Assembly (NCBI GenBank): GCA_020744425.1
Contig: JAGMUV010000001.1
Location: 4,650,001 to 4,714,000 of the forward strand
Reading direction: 5' to 3'
Source: Dactylonectria macrodidyma
Taxonomy: Eukaryota > Ascomycota > Sordariomycetes > Hypocreales > Nectriaceae
Length of the DNA stretch: 64,000 bases
The notes beneath the pieces are model-generated. The model saw only the letters and a program-made list of their open reading frames with translations, ran no database searches and had not been told where the DNA came from. How positions within the stretch are numbered: the first letter of the stretch is position 1; each line of letters begins with the position of its first letter. The position numbers and the translations under genes are program-made. Below are positions 53,256-64,000 of the stretch, piece after piece.

Positions 53256-56200
53256 CAACTTCGGAGACAGAGCTAGGTACCACGCCTTGCAGAGAAAGAT
53301 CATCGTTCCGCATTCCAGAGGAGTGAATTCCGAGCCGCAGATCAGACATCCAACACAGGCCGTATCGTCTGTCAGTGAATGTTTGCTTGAACAAGCTAGT
53401 CTAGTGGGCTCTCCGTCATGATGCCGTAGCTCAAGCTCCATTATTCTGCAGTCGGGGCTCCATACTGCTGTTGGCTCGGAGACCCTCTTCCTGGTCTCTC
53501 GTTCTCCTTCCCTACCTTTGAGACTTCTAACTAGCTTAGATTACTGCCCCACTGGAAAGGCGTTTTCGGGTCAGATCTGGGGAATCCATGTGGAGGCTAT
53601 CTATCTCAGCCCTACTAGTTCCACAGCCCAATTTCGAAGGTCATACTCTGAGCTGGGGTCTCTCACAGAGACGCTTGAGACAGCGAATCCACCACGGCAG
53701 AGTCGACCAGCCTCTTCAAATGAAACATGACACAATCATGACCGTCCGCCTCATTTCCATCCAAGGCGTCAGAATCAATCTGTCCATAGTGCCCCGCAAA
53801 GGGATTGGCAAGTTCACATTGGATACTTACTCGGGGGTCTCACCCTTGGGAGCTGAGTTCAATAGCAGGGTTCCACGTCATTTACCCAGCCTAGGGGACT
53901 CTCGGCATCCCAGAACGAACCCCCCCCCCCCCCCCCCCCCCCCGGCTTTCCATGTACTTAGTATGTATGACCAACAAGCTTCCTTCTGTTGGCAGGAAAA
54001 AGATGCCGGGGTTCACTCTTCGCGCCGCATGCGGGGATGTCAAGGTGTTCCCACTCCTTGACCCCCCCTCCCCCCCAAGGCGTCTGCAAGCGACACGGAG
54101 ACAGTTCAGGTCTCATGCAGCGTGGGGATATCTATCAAATGCATATCTCTCGACCGCCTCACTTGCATGGATGGAGTTGCGTCGATACGGGGGTGTCGCT
54201 TCCCGCCCTGCTTATAGTACGCGCCGGGTGTTTTATATAGTACACACCAAGGATTCTCAAGTGCAGATTGCAGCAGCAGAGCGATATACATACATATACT
54301 ACTACAATACACAGTGGGTAGTAGTAATCGCCCAACCAACACCAAGACATCAACATCTCAACACCCCGACGTGTTGGACGCAAATCCGTTGTAGGCTTGC
54401 ATTGGCGCTTACACAGTGTGGTCGACTCGGTCAAGTGCATGGCATTGTCATGGAGATCTTTCCTTTTGCCGTAACCGATCAAGACTTGGTGTCTCGTCCA
54501 ACGCCCGCCACCCACCGGCTTGCATATGACGTCCTGAATATACCTCCCTCGAGTCTCGGCTAGCAAACTCCGTCCAGGGTCGTCTCGGCCCTCTTGGCAC
54601 TTTGACGCAAGGAGGGGCCGATCTCGTTCGAGTGGCTTGAACTCGTGATCGAGCGGGACCGTTGGTTCCAGAGCCGCTTGTTTTTGCGACTTGTACCAAG
54701 TCCACTATCACAAGCCTCCTCACAAGGGTAACCAACGGCTCTAAGCTCGTCACAAGCTAGCCCTGACCTATGCAGGCTAGTAGAAGCAACAGGGCTGCCA
54801 CGCTTATCGCAAGTTAATCGTTTCGTTCCTCGATACCCAGCATTGCCCTCAAAGCTCAAGGAGACCCTGCACTCTAAAATGGTGGGATCAGATGGGATCT
54901 GAGCCTAGTCACTTAGAGGTCATCGAAATTTGGCTCCATCGCGGTGACGCTGCAAAAGAATAGACATGCAGTTTTGACCTCGTAGGTAATTCACTCAAGA
55001 GACTTGTGCCAATTGCAATTGCAGCATTTACAATGAGACCCCGCGTCAGCCGAATGCTCGCCCGCTGGATATGGTACACGCAGGTGGACGGTTGACGCAA
55101 GCCACCTTTTCTCATGTGCATGCTCAAGACACAACTCCTCTTCAGGCAGGGTGTGTAGCAAGCATGCTGCTGTCACTAGCATTGGCCCACATCATGTGCT
55201 CTCTTTTCTCCCGCCTCGTGATAAAGGATGATGGTGATATGTGACAAGAATGGGTGCGTGCCGTCGTGGACGGCCAAGTCAGGTTGCCAGCCATGATTAA
55301 GAACGCCATGCAGAAAGCCACCATCCTGCACCGAAATGAGTTACCAGCTCATCAACAGCGTTGGTTGTCTTGGCAAAATGCGAGGGTGTGGAAGAAGCAA
55401 TTACATAAAAATACAGCGGCGCGAGCGGATATAGTACAGAGTGTCGGGTAGAACATGGTCTCTTTTGTCTTTGTCTCGTCATTCTTCGGCCATGATAAGT
55501 GAGGGTGATATGGACTACTGCAACGTCTGGTGGAAATAAAATAAAAACGCAAAACCCCACCCTCTGATTCAGATTGCGTTTTGACACATACGTTTGAGAT
55601 TCACGCAAATGGGCTGCAGGAGGTGGCTTTCCAGGCTACGATGGTATCTAGCCGTAGTGGGGAACTCATGTTGAATGAAAGCAGGGAGCATTCTTGGCCC
55701 CAGTAGGACTCGGGCCGAGTACCAATATTGTTGTCTCCATGGCCCTCCATTGAGATGGCCAGAATTGCAATGGCTGACACACAGATGCAAGACCATCATT
55801 GTAAAAAAAGCATGGTATGTACCCTTAGGAGTCTAACTTTCAGCCCGTTCTAGCTCGAGGCGCTAGGCTTGTCACGGCGCTTTGCTTTTGCGGAATCGGC
55901 TCATCACTTTAGAGAGCTGGACGGCATCCGAGACATGGCTTCTCGCAGTAACCCTTCATAGCTATTCCTACGCCAAACAATTGCGACGAGCCAACAACAT
56001 AGGATAAACTCAGGGATCATGCGGGGAGGGAAACAACTTGGTGTGTTGGCGGTATGACAGTCGGCCAACGATGCGTGTGGACTTGTACCGCATCGCTCAA
56101 ACGCGTCGAGCCGCCCCAGGACGGTCCAAGTAAGCTCAGGCCTGGGGTTTTTTCTTACATTTATTTTTACTTTGGCTAGCTGATCAGATCAATCCACCCC

Positions 56201-57532
56201 AGAACCGGGTTCCTGGATCGGGAATATCCTTTTTGCGATTCCCCTGGAACGGCGCGTATCTTAACGAGATCCACGAGCTAACTCAATATCTACCGGCGAG
56301 AGAACACCGGGGAGCTAGAGGCATCCTCCCCCGAGCTAGAGCCAAACCACCTCTACGTAGTAGCTCGAGGCTAGAGCTGTTTCGGGGAGGAGGAGGCGTC
56401 TTCCGATCAAGAGCAAGCACCAAGCCAAGTAGCTCCAAGCCGCAGCAAGGTCATCCTGGGGGGACCCCGAAACATCAAACGATATGTCACTTTTTTCCTG
56501 TCTGCCTCGTCATATTCGATGGTCACATTTGCGAGTTGCATGCCGATCAAGGTTGTCTCATTGGTAGAGCACCGGTGCGGGACGTACAGCACTGTGGCGG
56601 CCTTCGTTGCAAACACGGGATCGACAGAGTCGTCTCAAATGAATACATCGACACGGGGTGAGTAACCGACATTTCTTTTCTCGCATTTGGGCTGCCCAGT
56701 CCAGACCAGTCTTAGCTACAGCTCCCTATGCTGTACGTGATATGTCGCATTTCTTAGGCTGCGTCGACTATTCGGATACGTCCCAAGACATGGCTTGCAC
56801 CAACCCCCCTCGAGCCGCGTTAGGACATCTCACCGAGTCTCGCACATTCACCTTCCCCTCACTCTCGATCCAATCCGCTTCGCAGGTTGTTTTTGTTTTG
56901 ATGACGAGGTATCGAGGGGATCTTCCTGTGGATACCATTCATCCGAGCTGACACTGATCAGTCACCTTGCGGCAGAGGACCAGTCACTCCGCGAGAGAGG
57001 CGGTGTCTCATTTTTCAGGCAGCCCATTCTGGCCCACAATGCGAGCTACTTGTTCAGCCTCAGAACGACGGGATTAGATTCGATGAGTCGGTGTGGCAGG
57101 TGTTTGTTCGCCGTGGAGCCATGCGATGTGACGAGAAGCCTCGATAGGTTAGTTAGCACTGAGACATAGCTGTCTTGGCGGAGGGGGTCACATTTACTAC
57201 GGCCGCAGGAAACGCAGACGTCGTGATCAGTACTCAGTACTCCAAGTGAAGCATCCAGGTCGATCCTCTCAGGCAAATCCGGGAATATTTAAGAAGGACC
57301 AGGTTGGCTGCTCAGAGACGGTTCCTCATCATCACTGTCATGTCAACTTCACTTCAGTTTTGATCAACCTTCACCTTCACTTCACTTCTTGCGCACTTAT
57401 TGACTTTTTGAGCTTTTGCCCGACCATCGCATTCGCCGCGGATTTTGCTCAATCATCATCCTCTTTTCACAGTTCGTCTCATGAAACTCCCCCAAAATTA
57501 AAAAAAAAAGAAATTCCCCATCTATTCCCATC
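53256..57532. other. 4.3-kb gene-free region
   Basis: No gene is supported. It contains a 24-nt C run at 53920-53943 and an AT-rich patch at 54230-54330. A long frame at 53952-54563 begins after the C tract and shows no family or splice support. The end includes the AAA gene promoter and an A-rich leader (57497-57510). Confidence 0.45.
53920..53943 (+). repeat. Poly-C tract, 24 nt
   Basis: An uninterrupted C run, the second of this kind in the window (the other is at 14027-14049). Confidence 0.95.
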
Positions 57533-59948
57533 ATGCAAACCCAGTCCAGGATCTCTGGAGCTTGTATGCGGCTCGGTGGCGGGCCTCATGCGCCCCGATT
57601 CAATGATGGCGACTCCAGTTCCCACCATATGAGCAATTCCATGCCAACGGAAGGTCAGTTTTCCACAACACTCCATCGCTAGCACACTTGACTAATGACT
57701 GTTAGAAATGGAACACGAAGCTGACAGCTCTGTGGGAGAGATCTGCGAGGTCAGGCCCATGTGGACTATGACCAAGGATTACTGCGACTGCTGCATCATC
57801 TGGACGGATGTCAAGCCATTCGGCAGAAGCCCTGAGGAGGATCAAGTCATCAGGGAGGCGCGCGATAGTTACGCCATCGTCTGCGGTTACCACGTCTTTG
57901 GCGATTCATGGAGAGTCCACCAGTTGTGGATCAACAACGCTGAGTTGAAGGCTGCCCTGGCCAACCTGCTGGATGACTACCCTGCCGTCGACTGCAAGGC
58001 GGCCATGATGCAATTCAAGCGGCCCTTCCTCCCCTTCCTCCACCGCTGGTCCGCGTTCCTCGACCTCGTGGAGAATGAGGTCGAGGTTGTTGCGCGTGAG
58101 AACCTCGAACTCCTGCGCGGAGTCCTGGAGAACGAACTCAAGGACATGTTCAAGGAAATCGCAGCCTTCGAAGACACCGGCTGCATCTCCTTTGGCAACA
58201 TCCCCCTCATCTTTAAGCCCGGCTACACCCTGTTGAACCAGGAAACCGAGTCCCAGTACGCCGCTCTGCTCCGAGAGGTTATCACCGTCCAGAACGTGGA
58301 AACCCAAGACGCGTGCCAGCGCCTCAGAGTTAGTCAGCTCGATTGGGATGGCAGACAATGTGGCGTGAGAGAGTCCACATGGCAGATCTTGCATTACACT
58401 GGGACTCGACGCCTTGCAGACATGGGCATTATGCCTCTGGACCTCCATCCATCCTCGGTCAGCATCTCCGATCGTCTCATTGACAAGGGCCGTGTGTTCT
58501 CGAGACTTCGAAGAAGCCAGTTCATGTCTTACAACGGCAAGGCAAGAGACATTAACCGCGCTACCAACAACCATGATTGGGGCGAGGGCACCATGACCCA
58601 GGTAAGTCCAAGTTCTCCTTAAAGCTAGCAAAGACGCTAACATGGTGCAAGATGGCAGAGCGGGTCATTATTGACGCCAAGTACTACCACGACCATGAGG
58701 GAGGTCGCCCCGAGAAGCTACACCCTCTGGAAGGCCTCGATCCCAAGAATGTTGTACCGGCGCCGCCTAAAAGAATCTTTATTGAGGGCCACCAAATATC
58801 CGCATCTACGAAGCCCTACCGCCACGTCCAGGGGGAACACTATGAGGCCGACTACAAGCTGAAGAAGCCCGAGTACACTCCGCTGACAGATCGAGAGTGC
58901 CTTTTAGCAGTGCCAAGCGTTCTTGGCTTTGCCCTAGACAGCAAGATATGGTGTAAGTGGTTTCCCTTGCACTCGCCCGTTCAGTGAAGCTGATGATGCA
59001 CAGGTCGATTTTCCGTGGACTGCCTCGAGGAAATTCATTGGGACACCAGGGCGATAGACAGCCTTGTCATCAAAGAGGCCGAGAAGAGGATGATTCTCAG
59101 TTTCGTTGCCAACACCGGCACAGCGGGGTTTGACGACTTCGTCCCTGGGAAAGGTCTCATCCTGCGACTTAAGGTGAAATAAGCGTGCTAACGAAGTATA
59201 TAGGAAGAGGAAAGGTCATGCTCCTCGCCGGGCCCCCGGGCACTGGAAAGACTTTGACCGCTGAGACAGGTGCGCACCACATCACCGTATAGGTACTCCT
59301 ACTGACAGTGCGCGGCAGTCTCGGAACATGTCCAGCGACCTCTATACAAACTCGGTGTCAGCGATCTTGGCACTAAAGTCAATGATGTTGAGAGGAATTT
59401 GAAGCACGCACTCAAGCGATGTGCGCTGTGGAATGCGATTCTCTTGGTCGACGAGGCGGATGTGTTCCTTGAAGCTCGCACGACAGACAACCTAGAGCGG
59501 AACCAGATGGTGTCCGGTAAGTTTGTGTCTCATCTTCAGGCTGCTCACCATGCGTGTTTCTCACATTGGTCATACAGTATTCCTCCGGCTGTTGGAGTAT
59601 TACGACGGCATCATGATCCTCACCACCAACCGCCACCTTTCCCTCGACCCAGCCTTTGAGTCTCGCATCGACATCATCCTTGCCTTCCCGGAGCTGGACG
59701 AGCCGTCGCGGTCTCGGATCTGGCACAACTTCCTCCGAACGGTAGATGGAGGCGACGAACTCGACGAAGATGTCGTTGCCATGATCGCTTCTGTGCCTCT
59801 GAACGGTCGGCAGATCAAGAGCGCGGTCAAGACGGCGCACGTTTTGGCTGAAGGCGAGGATGTGCCATTGAACGCTGAGCATATTCGGACTGTGGTTGAT
59901 TTGCGCAACAGAGCGACGACGCTTCTTGGAGGTGCGCCTCTCTTGTAG
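57533..59948 (+). CDS. AAA ATPase with long N-terminal domain
   Basis: There are seven exons, 57533-57653, 57706-58601, 58652-58952, 59004-59153, 59204-59269, 59319-59516 and 59578-59948, giving 700 residues. Residues 40-400 form a conserved N-terminal region found before AAA domains in many Pezizomycotina proteins (DUF7025 type). It contains WTDVKPFGRSPEEDQVIREA, DSYAIVCGYHVFGDSW, FKRPFLPFLHRW and GNIPLIFKPGYTLL. The AAA domain follows, with Walker A GPPGTGKT near residue 499, Walker B ILLVDEAD near 552, sensor-1 LTTNRHLSLD and arginine finger FESRID. It is a single-ATPase-domain protein with both Walker motifs intact, so probably active. These multi-copy fungal ATPases have no defined substrate; remodelling of a protein complex is the expected role. 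Confidence 0.88.
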
Positions 59949-60455
59949 TGGAAGCAAGCTGAGTAACGGAACATGAGGTGTCGGGAATAGATGAAGTGTC
60001 ATCTGGGATCCAGTGTCATCAAGTGTGCCTGGTAACAGAAAGAAGCGAAAATGGAGGAATAGAAGTGTCAAAATGGGTGGGGTCTGGATTGGAAAAGGCG
60101 GAATATGGGAACAGATTGTCAAGTGGCACAACTGTCAAATGAAGGAATGGAAGACCTTGTCAAATGGAAAAACGGAACAGATTGTCAATGGGATAGACGG
60201 ATTGGATTGCCAGGGGTGGATGGGTCAGACTGTCAAAGATTGGAAGAATAGGACCAGATTGTTAACGATTGGATGGATGGTTAGAATTGAGGGGGACTGG
60301 GGGAAATCACATGTATCCTTATTCAGGTAGTGCACACTCTTTCAATTCGCTTGGTCAAGAGGAAGAAGTAATGGGTAGAGAGTTGAGAGAAAAGAGCAAA
60401 GGGGCTCGGGACCTTTTATTATTATATCAATTTACACTGTCCTTATAGCACCTAA
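59949..60455. other. Intergenic region between convergent genes with degenerate repeats
   Basis: It contains imperfect repeats of a tgtcaa(a/g/t)tgg-like unit at 60110-60260 and holds both 3' flanks. No gene was seen. Confidence 0.5.
60110..60260 (+). repeat. Degenerate short repeats (attgtcaa...tgg type)
   Basis: The strings acagattgtcaagtgg, actgtcaaatg, cttgtcaaatgg, acagattgtcaatggg and actgtcaaagattgg follow each other at irregular spacing of about 20-60 bp. Confidence 0.5.
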
Positions 60456-60835
60456 TTATGCACCATAGTTCTTATCCTTGTCCGCAACAAAGAATTCCTT
60501 GCCAGTCGTGGTCTTGTACTTGTCGCGGACAAAGTCGGAAATGGCCTCGTCCTTGGCCTGCTCGGCAGCACTCTCGTTGCTCTGGTTGCCTTGGCCGAGG
60601 AAGTTTTCCTGGACATAATCGACGGCTGTGGGAGTGATGGTTAGCGATTGCAATAGCACGCGAGAGAGATGGCGTCAAATGCTTTACCCTTGTCCAGGCC
60701 GTCCTCATTCTTCTCGCCTTTGGCGCCGCCACCAGCAAAGTTGTTGACCTTGTCCATGAAGCCGCCTCCTCCGCTGTTGCTGTCGGCGGGCGTCTCCTCA
60801 GTCTTCCTGTCGCTGTCGCCCTTGAAGAAATTCAT
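60456..60835 (-). CDS. Small conserved fungal protein of unknown function
   Basis: Two minus-strand exons, 60835-60688 and 60625-60456, give 105 residues. The sequence is hydrophilic, with MNFFKGDSDRK, GFMDKVNNFAGGGAKGEKNE, AVDYVQENFLGQGNQ and AKDEAISDFVRDKYKTTTGK. Similar small proteins with a DKVN..GGG.GEKNED..DK core occur throughout ascomycetes and are often stress-induced, but I know of no proven function. No signal peptide, no Cys and no membrane segment are present. It is probably cytosolic and partly disordered. Confidence 0.8.
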
Positions 60836-61622
60836 GTTGGATTATGTGAGGTTATGTGTGTAGTCGTCTGGTGTCGTGGTGTTGGAAAAGTCGGAGAATG
60901 GCAATTCACGATTTAGATGAGAGAGAAAGAATTGAGGCAAGAGGTTTTTGGAAATGAATCCCTTTATAGGTAGCTACTCTAGTACGGCGAGGGACATTAG
61001 TGGGCGCCTCCATCACACCAGAAACCATTCCAGAGAGGGTCGTGGGCGGGGTAAAAGCCTGGCAATGACGGCGAGCTGCCTTGCTTCGGGCGTCGTGCAT
61101 GATGGAACAGTGGTGTACAGGTGTCAACCTCTGACGCAAGGTAGCTTTTTCGTTGCCAACTTTTTGCGTAAGATTAAACTGGAATGATGACCACATGAAG
61201 TGGGCGGGAGGCCTGGACAAGCTGAAAGTTGATGCATGATGCATTTAGTGACGTTGAGGCCCACAACGATTGGAGGATGATAAGATAAGATTAGCGGGGG
61301 GGAGGGGATGATAACATTAAAGTTATCGATGTCCCACCGACCACAGCTGGCAACAACAAGCCACAGCTGGCAACCACCTCAGCCACAGTCTGGCGGGGTA
61401 ATGGACAGACCTCCACCATGGCCTGAATCCACTTTTGCTTCTGGCCGACTGACTCAGTTCCAAGCGGGAAGGCTGAGCGCGACTCATCATCAACGGTGTG
61501 ACGCACCTTTGCGACCAGCCTTGCCTACAAAAGATCCCCCTCCCCGGCCTCGACGGCAAGAGCTCGCAAAAGTTTAAGACACAAAACACTCGTTAAACGC
61601 TGAAACTCAAACGGCCAGCGCT
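60836..61622. other. Shared promoter region between divergent genes
   Basis: This 787-bp region separates two divergent starts (60835 minus, 61623 plus). It contains a near-direct repeat ccacagctggcaac at about 61341 and 61361. No gene was seen. Confidence 0.5.
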
Positions 61623-63654
61623 ATGTCTAAAAAGAACGACGACCTCCTGCGGCGGCCGCTGTATGGTAAGCCCACCCAATGCTCTGCTTTGTACCCCGCC
61701 ATGATGCATCTCACAAACCAACTTCAACGCGCCCACTTGGTGAACTGTCAAAGCTAACCGCCTTCCAGTATACGACCTGCCGTCCGAGGTCCTAGAGACC
61801 TTGACACAAAAAACAGACGTCGAGACCAATGCCATAACCGCCGTTGACGCCATCGAGTCCACGAAGCCTCCCCCCTCAGAAAGCTCCGCAACATCCGACG
61901 TCAATCTCGTCGGCAGCCAAGCATGTTCGCTCTGTGGCCTCGCATTCACGACCGTTCTCGATCAGCGCGGCCACCTTAAATCCGACCTACATCATTACAA
62001 CCTAAAGCAGAAGCTACGCGGGCAGAAGCCTGTGTCAGAAACCGAGTTCGAGAAGTTGATTGGAAACCTCGACGAGTCGCTCTCCGGATCTGACTCAGAC
62101 AGTTCGGAAGAAGAGGAGGATGGCCGACAAGAGTCGACACTTACAGCCCTGCTGAAGAAGCAAGCCAAGATTGCGGATAAAAGAGACAATGGGGATGAGG
62201 ACGAGGACGAGAGCGCAGCCAGGAAGAACCGTAACAAGATGCCATTACTCTGGTTCGGCTCTCCTGCCCTCCCAGAAAACACCTACTTCGGAATGTACCA
62301 CGCAATTCTCACAGGAGAGGAGCAACGGAATACGGATCTAGTCGAGGTCCTCAAGAAGAAACAAGTGGCGCCTATCTCAATGCCAAAGATACCCAAGGAC
62401 GGCACGATCCCAGAGATTGCCTACAAGGGCCCTCACATCTTCCTCTGCATGATTGGCGGCGGCCACTTTGCAGCCATGGTCGTGTCGCTCGCGCCGAGGC
62501 CGTCAAACCGCGGAACGACCATGAACCGAGAGGCAACTGTGCTCGCGCACAAAACATTCCACCGATACACAACACGAAGAAAACAGGGTGGCTCGCAGTC
62601 GGCCAACGACAACGCCAAGGGCACAGCGCACTCAGCTGGTTCGAGCCTACGTCGCTACAACGAGCAAGCCTTGGTAGAGGATATACGCGCCCTGCTGCAG
62701 GACTGGAAGGGGCTATTGGACACGGCTGAGCTGCTTTTCATCCGGGCAACGGGCACGACGAATCGGCGAACCCTATTTGGGCCTTACGACGGCCAGGTGC
62801 TGAAGCATAACGACACACGAATACGCGGGTTCCCGTTCAACACCAGGAGAGCAACGCAAAGCGAGCTCATGCGGTCGTTCATTGAGTTGACGCGACTAAA
62901 AGTTCGCGAAATCGACCCTGCCCAAGAGGCCAAAGAAGCGGAAGCTCCAGCGCCGAAAAAGGCCCCCGAGCCAAAACCTGCGAAGCCGAAGCTATCGGAG
63001 GAGGAAGAGACAGCACTGCTACATACATCACAGTTACAAGCGTTCACCAGAAGATCAAAACTACCGGCGCTGCTGTCATACATCAAAAACAACGCCGTCA
63101 GCCCAGACTTTGAGTTCCAGCCTGCTGAGCAAAATCGGCATGCTCCCCGGCCGCTCCATCTCGCCGCTTCTCAAAACGCAGCCCCGCTGGTGTTAGGGCT
63201 CCTCACGCGCGGTGACGCAGATCCTACGATCAAGAACAAAGAGGGCAAGACACCGTTCGAACTCGCAGGCGACCGCTCCACCAGAGACGCCTTCCGCGTC
63301 GCCCGGTCTGAGCTCGGGGAGGCAAAGTGGTCTTGGGACACGGCCAAGGTGCCTTCTCCCATGACGAAAGCCGAGGCGGACAAGCGCGACGAGAGGGAGA
63401 AGAAAGAGGCAGACCAGCAAGAGGCGGAACGACGGCGGACAGAGGAGGAACGCCTGCGGTCCGAGGGTCCCAAAGTGACGGAGAGCCGGAAGCCCAAGGG
63501 TAATACGCTCGCGACAGGTCTGACAAAGACGCCGCAGGAACGAAGGGAGGCTGAAGCGCGCGGCCTGACGCCAGAGATGAGGATGCGGCTCGAACGAGAG
63601 CGAAGGGCCAGGGCAGCTGAGGAGAGGCTGCGTAGGATGCAGGGCGGCGCATGA
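61623..63654 (+). CDS. vms1: Vms1/ANKZF1 peptidyl-tRNA endonuclease
   Basis: Two exons, 61623-61665 and 61769-63654, give 642 residues. A C2H2 zinc finger lies near residues 67-90 (CSLCGLAF...HLKSDLHH). The VLRF1 catalytic domain (about 195-385) includes PHIFLCMIGGGHFAAMVVSL and the GSSLRRYNEQ motif carrying the conserved Gln implicated in nascent-chain cleavage. An ankyrin-like segment near 470-520 (RPLHLAASQNAAPLVLGLL) and a long charged helix follow. The C-terminal RRARAAEERLRRM fits the VCP/Cdc48-interacting motif. Vms1 releases stalled nascent chains from 60S-tRNA complexes in ribosome quality control and protects mitochondria from CAT-tailed proteins. Domain order and length are as expected. 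Confidence 0.92.
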
Positions 63655-64000
63655 AAAGCTGGGGAGTTCGCGATACCTGAGCTAGGACGCGACATATATA
63701 AGATATGAAGTAATTCCCAAAACTCGGCATCACACCAGCAACTTACTTAGATTCGCGCATCAGTGACAGTCTTGTCGAGAACTAAGCTCAGGACGGGTCG
63801 CTATGGGCAAAAAGCACAAAAGAGAGTTCGGGAGACAAGCGCTCATGAAGCGCGTTTGATGGTGAGCTATTGAGTTAGTTAAGGCGTCGTGTCGATTTTC
63901 AGTACCATATGGTCTCAATCACATCCACCGCTCAAACTCGAGCTTTCCTCCTGGGTAAACTCATATGCTGCAAGGCGTTGAATATGACCTAGTCGCATCG
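63655..64000. other. 3' flank of vms1 to window end
   Basis: No further gene was seen. An overlapping minus-strand frame into vms1 is a shadow of that gene. Confidence 0.4.

Noticed and set aside
53952..54563. 203-codon open frame on the plus strand
   Set aside because: No family signature, it starts right after a poly-C tract, composition is odd, and there is no splice or neighbour support.
56545..56630. tRNA-like D-arm string (ctcattggtagag)
   Set aside because: No anticodon stem or T-arm with the GGTTCGA pattern follows, and no acceptor stem can be paired.

Overview
This window reads as nuclear DNA of a filamentous ascomycete, most likely a Sordariomycete. The genes are interrupted by short introns of about 50-85 bp with GT...AG borders. 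Several products are typical of Pezizomycotina: a Pth11-like rhodopsin-domain receptor, a CFEM-like GPI protein, a CRY-DASH, a mitochondrial 2-methylcitrate dehydratase, a Rac1 GTPase and an N-extended AAA ATPase. Intergenic spaces are long (up to about 4.6 kb). Several gene relics carry Trp-to-stop changes of the kind left by repeat-induced point mutation (RIP). I saw no rRNA, tRNA, CRISPR array or bacterial-type operon. All exon borders were set by eye from splice motifs and reading-frame continuity, and in every spliced gene given a full coordinate set the coding length comes out as a multiple of three.

Layout. 0-3.4 kb: the 5' part of a kinase-fold gene (minus) that runs off the left edge, then a seven-membrane Pth11-like protein. 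4.5-9.0 kb: a gene graveyard with, in order, a protein-kinase-like relic, an MFS transporter relic split by a small TA-flanked inverted-repeat element, a relic of a small fungal family, and an APH-fold relic on the minus strand. 9.5-17.1 kb: a TRP-like multi-membrane protein, a frameshifted relic of a large fungal family, SURF1/Shy1, and CENP-T in tail-to-tail order with SURF1. 17-31 kb: Rac1, a Nop6-like RRM protein, and an intact 710-residue member of the family whose relic lies at 12-13.7 kb. 32-40 kb: a dense minus-strand block with the CFEM-like proline/glycine-rich GPI protein, Cms1, an SH3 protein of the Lsb/Pin3 type and PrpD. 40-47 kb: mostly gene-free, with a second APH-fold relic. 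47-53 kb: CRY-DASH, a short-chain dehydrogenase and an EthD-domain protein. 57-64 kb: an AAA ATPase, a small conserved fungal protein and Vms1.

The intact genes are mostly housekeeping and show no shared pathway. They cover ribosome biogenesis (Nop6-like, Cms1), mitochondrial function and quality control (SURF1, PrpD, Vms1), the kinetochore (CENP-T), actin and polarity (Rac1, Lsb-type SH3) and light response (CRY-DASH). The SDR and EthD genes, 790 bp apart on the same strand, are the only pair suggesting metabolic linkage. The most unusual objects are the 886-residue CFEM-like GPI protein with repeated acidic Cys motifs, the disrupted CRY-DASH C-terminus, the GC-AG intron in the SH3 gene, and the relic block with its embedded MITE.
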